A stretch of DNA of 64,000 nt from an uncultured Clostridium sp. (GTDB lineage: Bacteria > Bacillota > Clostridia > TANB77 > CAG-508). The position numbers were made by a program, and so were the translations under genes. The stretch is from the NCBI GenBank assembly GCA_947571115.1, contig CANOWW010000002.1, positions 1 through 64,000 on the forward strand. Direction: 5' to 3'. Position 1 is the stretch's first letter; every line of letters starts with the position of its first letter. A model generated the notes under the pieces. It saw only the letters and a program-made list of their open reading frames with translations, did not search any database and was not told the origin of the DNA. This document shows, in pieces, positions 62,322 to 64,000 of this stretch.

Positions 62322-62350
62322 TTGATTTTTGGTTTTTTATGTGGTATAAT
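62322..62350 (+). promoter_or_regulatory. Promoter, weak relative of the spacer-palindrome family
   Basis: TTGATT, spacer TTTGGTTTTTTATGTGG (17), TATAAT. GTAAAATATTTACATAA lies just upstream at about 62301. Confidence 0.65.
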
Positions 62351-62392
62351 ATAATAAAATGGTGTAAAGTATGAATAGGAGGAAAACGTTTT

Positions 62393-62554
62393 ATGGATAA
62401 AATAGAAATTGAGAAATACAAAAGACAATTAGCTGAAATTGAGAGCCAATTAACAGACGAAGACGTGAAGCAAATGTCAAAAGAAGAAGTCAAAGAATAT
62501 GCTGTTTTGGTTGCGAAAATAAAAGCTAGGTTAGATATTTTAGAAAGTTTATAA
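62393..62554 (+). CDS. Small helical protein, 53 residues
   Basis: Read directly: it begins MDKIEIEKYKRQLAEIESQL and ends KIKARLDILESL. AGGAGG lies ten bases before the ATG and a promoter at 62322-62350. It is entirely charged helix, probably coiled coil. I do not recognise it. It precedes the long coiled-coil gene by 72 bases and may be co-expressed with it. Confidence 0.75.
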   Translation: MDKIEIEKYKRQLAEIESQLTDEDVKQMSKEEVKEYAVLVAKIKARLDILESL

Positions 62555-62626
62555 AAATTTTAAAAACCAATGGGAGCATTGGTTGCTTAGGATGTAGAAA
62601 TTTTAAGCGAATGAAAGGAGAAAAAT

Positions 62627-64000
62627 ATGGCAAATTTACAAGGAAGTAAAGATATTCTAGAAAGTATTTTAAAGGATTTAAGTTCAGAAATATCAAGTCA
62701 AGTTAGAGCAAAAAGAGGAAATCAAAAGGCTATTGAAACTTATTTAGAGCAAATTGATGAAACCATTATGTTTGAAATTGGAAACATGGTAAATGCTATT
62801 GAGCAAGCAGATAAAGAAGCAATTCAAACTTGGGTTGAAGAAGCAAATAAAAAGAGTAAAGAAATGTTGAACCGATATAAAGGCAGAAATACTAGTGTAG
62901 ATGCAGCTTTGAAAAGTTCAAACAGAACTTTTGCTAGAAATCAGTCTAATACTGTATTGAAAGAAATGGAAAAAGCTGAAAATGAGGAAGGAGCTTATAA
63001 AAGAGAAGATTTTACGACAAGATATCAAAAAAATGAAGATGCAATCAAAAAAGCTAAAGATATGAAGAAGAAAAGCGAAATTTTTGATGCTATTAAAGGA
63101 AGAAGAAAAAGTTCTCAAATCATGGATGATTTTATACAAGTTGTTGGGAAAGATACAGCATCAGGTGAGGTTTATGGTACATGGAAAGAGAGAATAGAAA
63201 ATTTAGAAGAATTAGTGGATTATGAATTTAGAAATGAAATAAGAACTTTACAAAGAAGATTATTGAATACAACTGATGATAAGATTACACCCGAAGTAGC
63301 AAAGAGTTTTAAAACACTACAAGATAAATTGAGTAAAATTGATTTTGATGCTTCTTATAATAATAGTTTAGATCCTACTACAAAACAAAGATATACAGGA
63401 ATTTTATCTATTGATAAAGATCTTAATGGTGTAAGTAAAGATGATTTGAGAGCAGTAATCGGGACAATTACACCAGACGATATTAATAGGCTGGAAAGAG
63501 ATGTAGGAGAAATTTCAAATCCTGATGGATTGCAAGTGCTTCTTAATGAAGCTTTTATGTTGGAAATTCAAGATAGTGATTTGTTTGAGTTGTTTCAAGA
63601 TGATGTAGATAAAATTGAAGACATTATAAATAGTAAAAAAAGTGTTAGCGAGAAATCTGCTGCTTTGGAAGCAATCTTTAAGGAAGAAAAAGAAACTTTA
63701 AAGGAAGTTTCAAAGACATCAGTAGAAGCTGAAAAAAATAAATTGAAAGAGGCAAAACTTAGAAAAAGAGAATTAGACCAAGAAAGAGCTCAAGCAGAAA
63801 AACATGATACAGCTGAGAAAGAACATAATGATTTTAAAGATATAGAAGAAATGGCTAGAGGAGAATTAGATGAATTATCTGATGAAGTAAACGCTTTGGA
63901 GACTGAAACCAATCAATTAGAGAGTGAAGCAACGAATTTAAATGCTGAAGTAACTAGATTAGAAAATGAATATATGGGTTTAGCAATGGAATTGGCAGAA
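62627..64000 (+). CDS. Long coiled-coil protein, 3' end beyond the window
   Basis: Open without a stop from the ATG at 62627 to the window edge (458 codons seen); AAAGGAG precedes the ATG. The N-terminus is MANLQGSKDILESILKDLSS. Residues 1-380 are helical and charged without clear domains; from about 385 the sequence becomes a continuous heptad coiled coil (for example ELDELSDEVNALETETNQLE). No signal peptide is visible. It resembles structural or SMC-like filamentous proteins, but no ATPase motif is seen in the part present. I do not recognise it. Confidence 0.75.
   Translation, partial: MANLQGSKDILESILKDLSSEISSQVRAKRGNQKAIETYLEQIDETIMFEIGNMVNAIEQADKEAIQTWVEEANKKSKEMLNRYKGRNTSVDAALKSSNRTFARNQSNTVLKEMEKAENEEGAYKREDFTTRYQKNEDAIKKAKDMKKKSEIFDAIKGRRKSSQIMDDFIQVVGKDTASGEVYGTWKERIENLEELVDYEFRNEIRTLQRRLLNTTDDKITPEVAKSFKTLQDKLSKIDFDASYNNSLDPTTKQRYTGILSIDKDLNGVSKDDLRAVIGTITPDDINRLERDVGEISNPDGLQVLLNEAFMLEIQDSDLFELFQDDVDKIEDIINSKKSVSEKSAALEAIFKEEKETLKEVSKTSVEAEKNKLKEAKLRKRELDQERAQAEKHDTAEKEHNDFKDIEEMARGELDELSDEVNALETETNQLESEATNLNAEVTRLENEYMGLAMELAE

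Overview
The window looks like the chromosomal replication origin region of a low-GC (roughly 30%), spore-forming member of the Clostridia (Bacillota), probably anaerobic. The evidence is the classical origin gene order (rpmH, rnpA, yidD, yidC, jag, mnmE, mnmG, rsmG, parA and parB on the minus strand to the left; dnaA, dnaN, recF, remB and gyrB on the plus strand to the right), sporulation genes (spmA, spmB, spoIIR), and a 2,4-diaminopentanoate dehydrogenase-like enzyme of the kind used in anaerobic amino-acid fermentation.

Layout. 1-1.23 kb: AT-rich stretch without a gene. 1.27-1.48 kb: two tRNA-Ser genes. 1.7-14.45 kb, all minus strand: DUF4446, parB, parA, rsmG, mnmG, mnmE, then four small unknown genes wedged between mnmE and jag, then jag, yidC, yidD, rnpA, rpmH and a leucine-rich-repeat protein. 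14.5-20.8 kb: dnaA, a DnaA-box cluster (oriC), dnaN, recF, remB, gyrB. 20.9-27.9 kb: accessory block with two broken pilin-like/phage-tail-collar genes, a UvrD-type helicase with zinc fingers, three small Xre regulators and two secreted proteins. 27.9-34.9 kb: spmAB, rsmI, a thioredoxin/CcdA pair and a frameshifted UDP-sugar pyrophosphorylase-phosphoglucomutase fusion. 35-47.5 kb: a giant MMPL-type exporter with its TetR regulator, spoIIR, murA, an MBL-fold hydrolase, unknown proteins and tadA. 48-54 kb: a two-component system, a Zn/Cd efflux operon, a HAD hydrolase and an alkylguanine transferase. 54-64 kb: VanZ, polysaccharide deacetylase, a GntR-ABC transporter operon, an Xre-membrane protein, a dehydrogenase, and the start of a long coiled-coil protein cut by the window edge.

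The most interesting signals lie between and in front of genes. (1) At least ten promoters share an unusually conserved 17-bp spacer carrying the palindrome ATTTTATGTAAAAT between TTGACA and TATAAT; almost all of them drive small single genes of unknown function, some clearly richer in GC than their surroundings. (2) The exact DnaA box TTATCCACA occurs 17 times, 16 of them between 2.1 and 23.2 kb. (3) Intergenic hairpin elements keep short core motifs while both arms change together. (4) Five near-identical AATATGACAT palindromes lie between 35 and 57 kb. (5) The MMPL exporter carries about nine copies of an ~80-residue helical repeat. Three genes have single-base frameshifts, which may be real or assembly errors. 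All functional calls come from reading the sequence; no searches were run.
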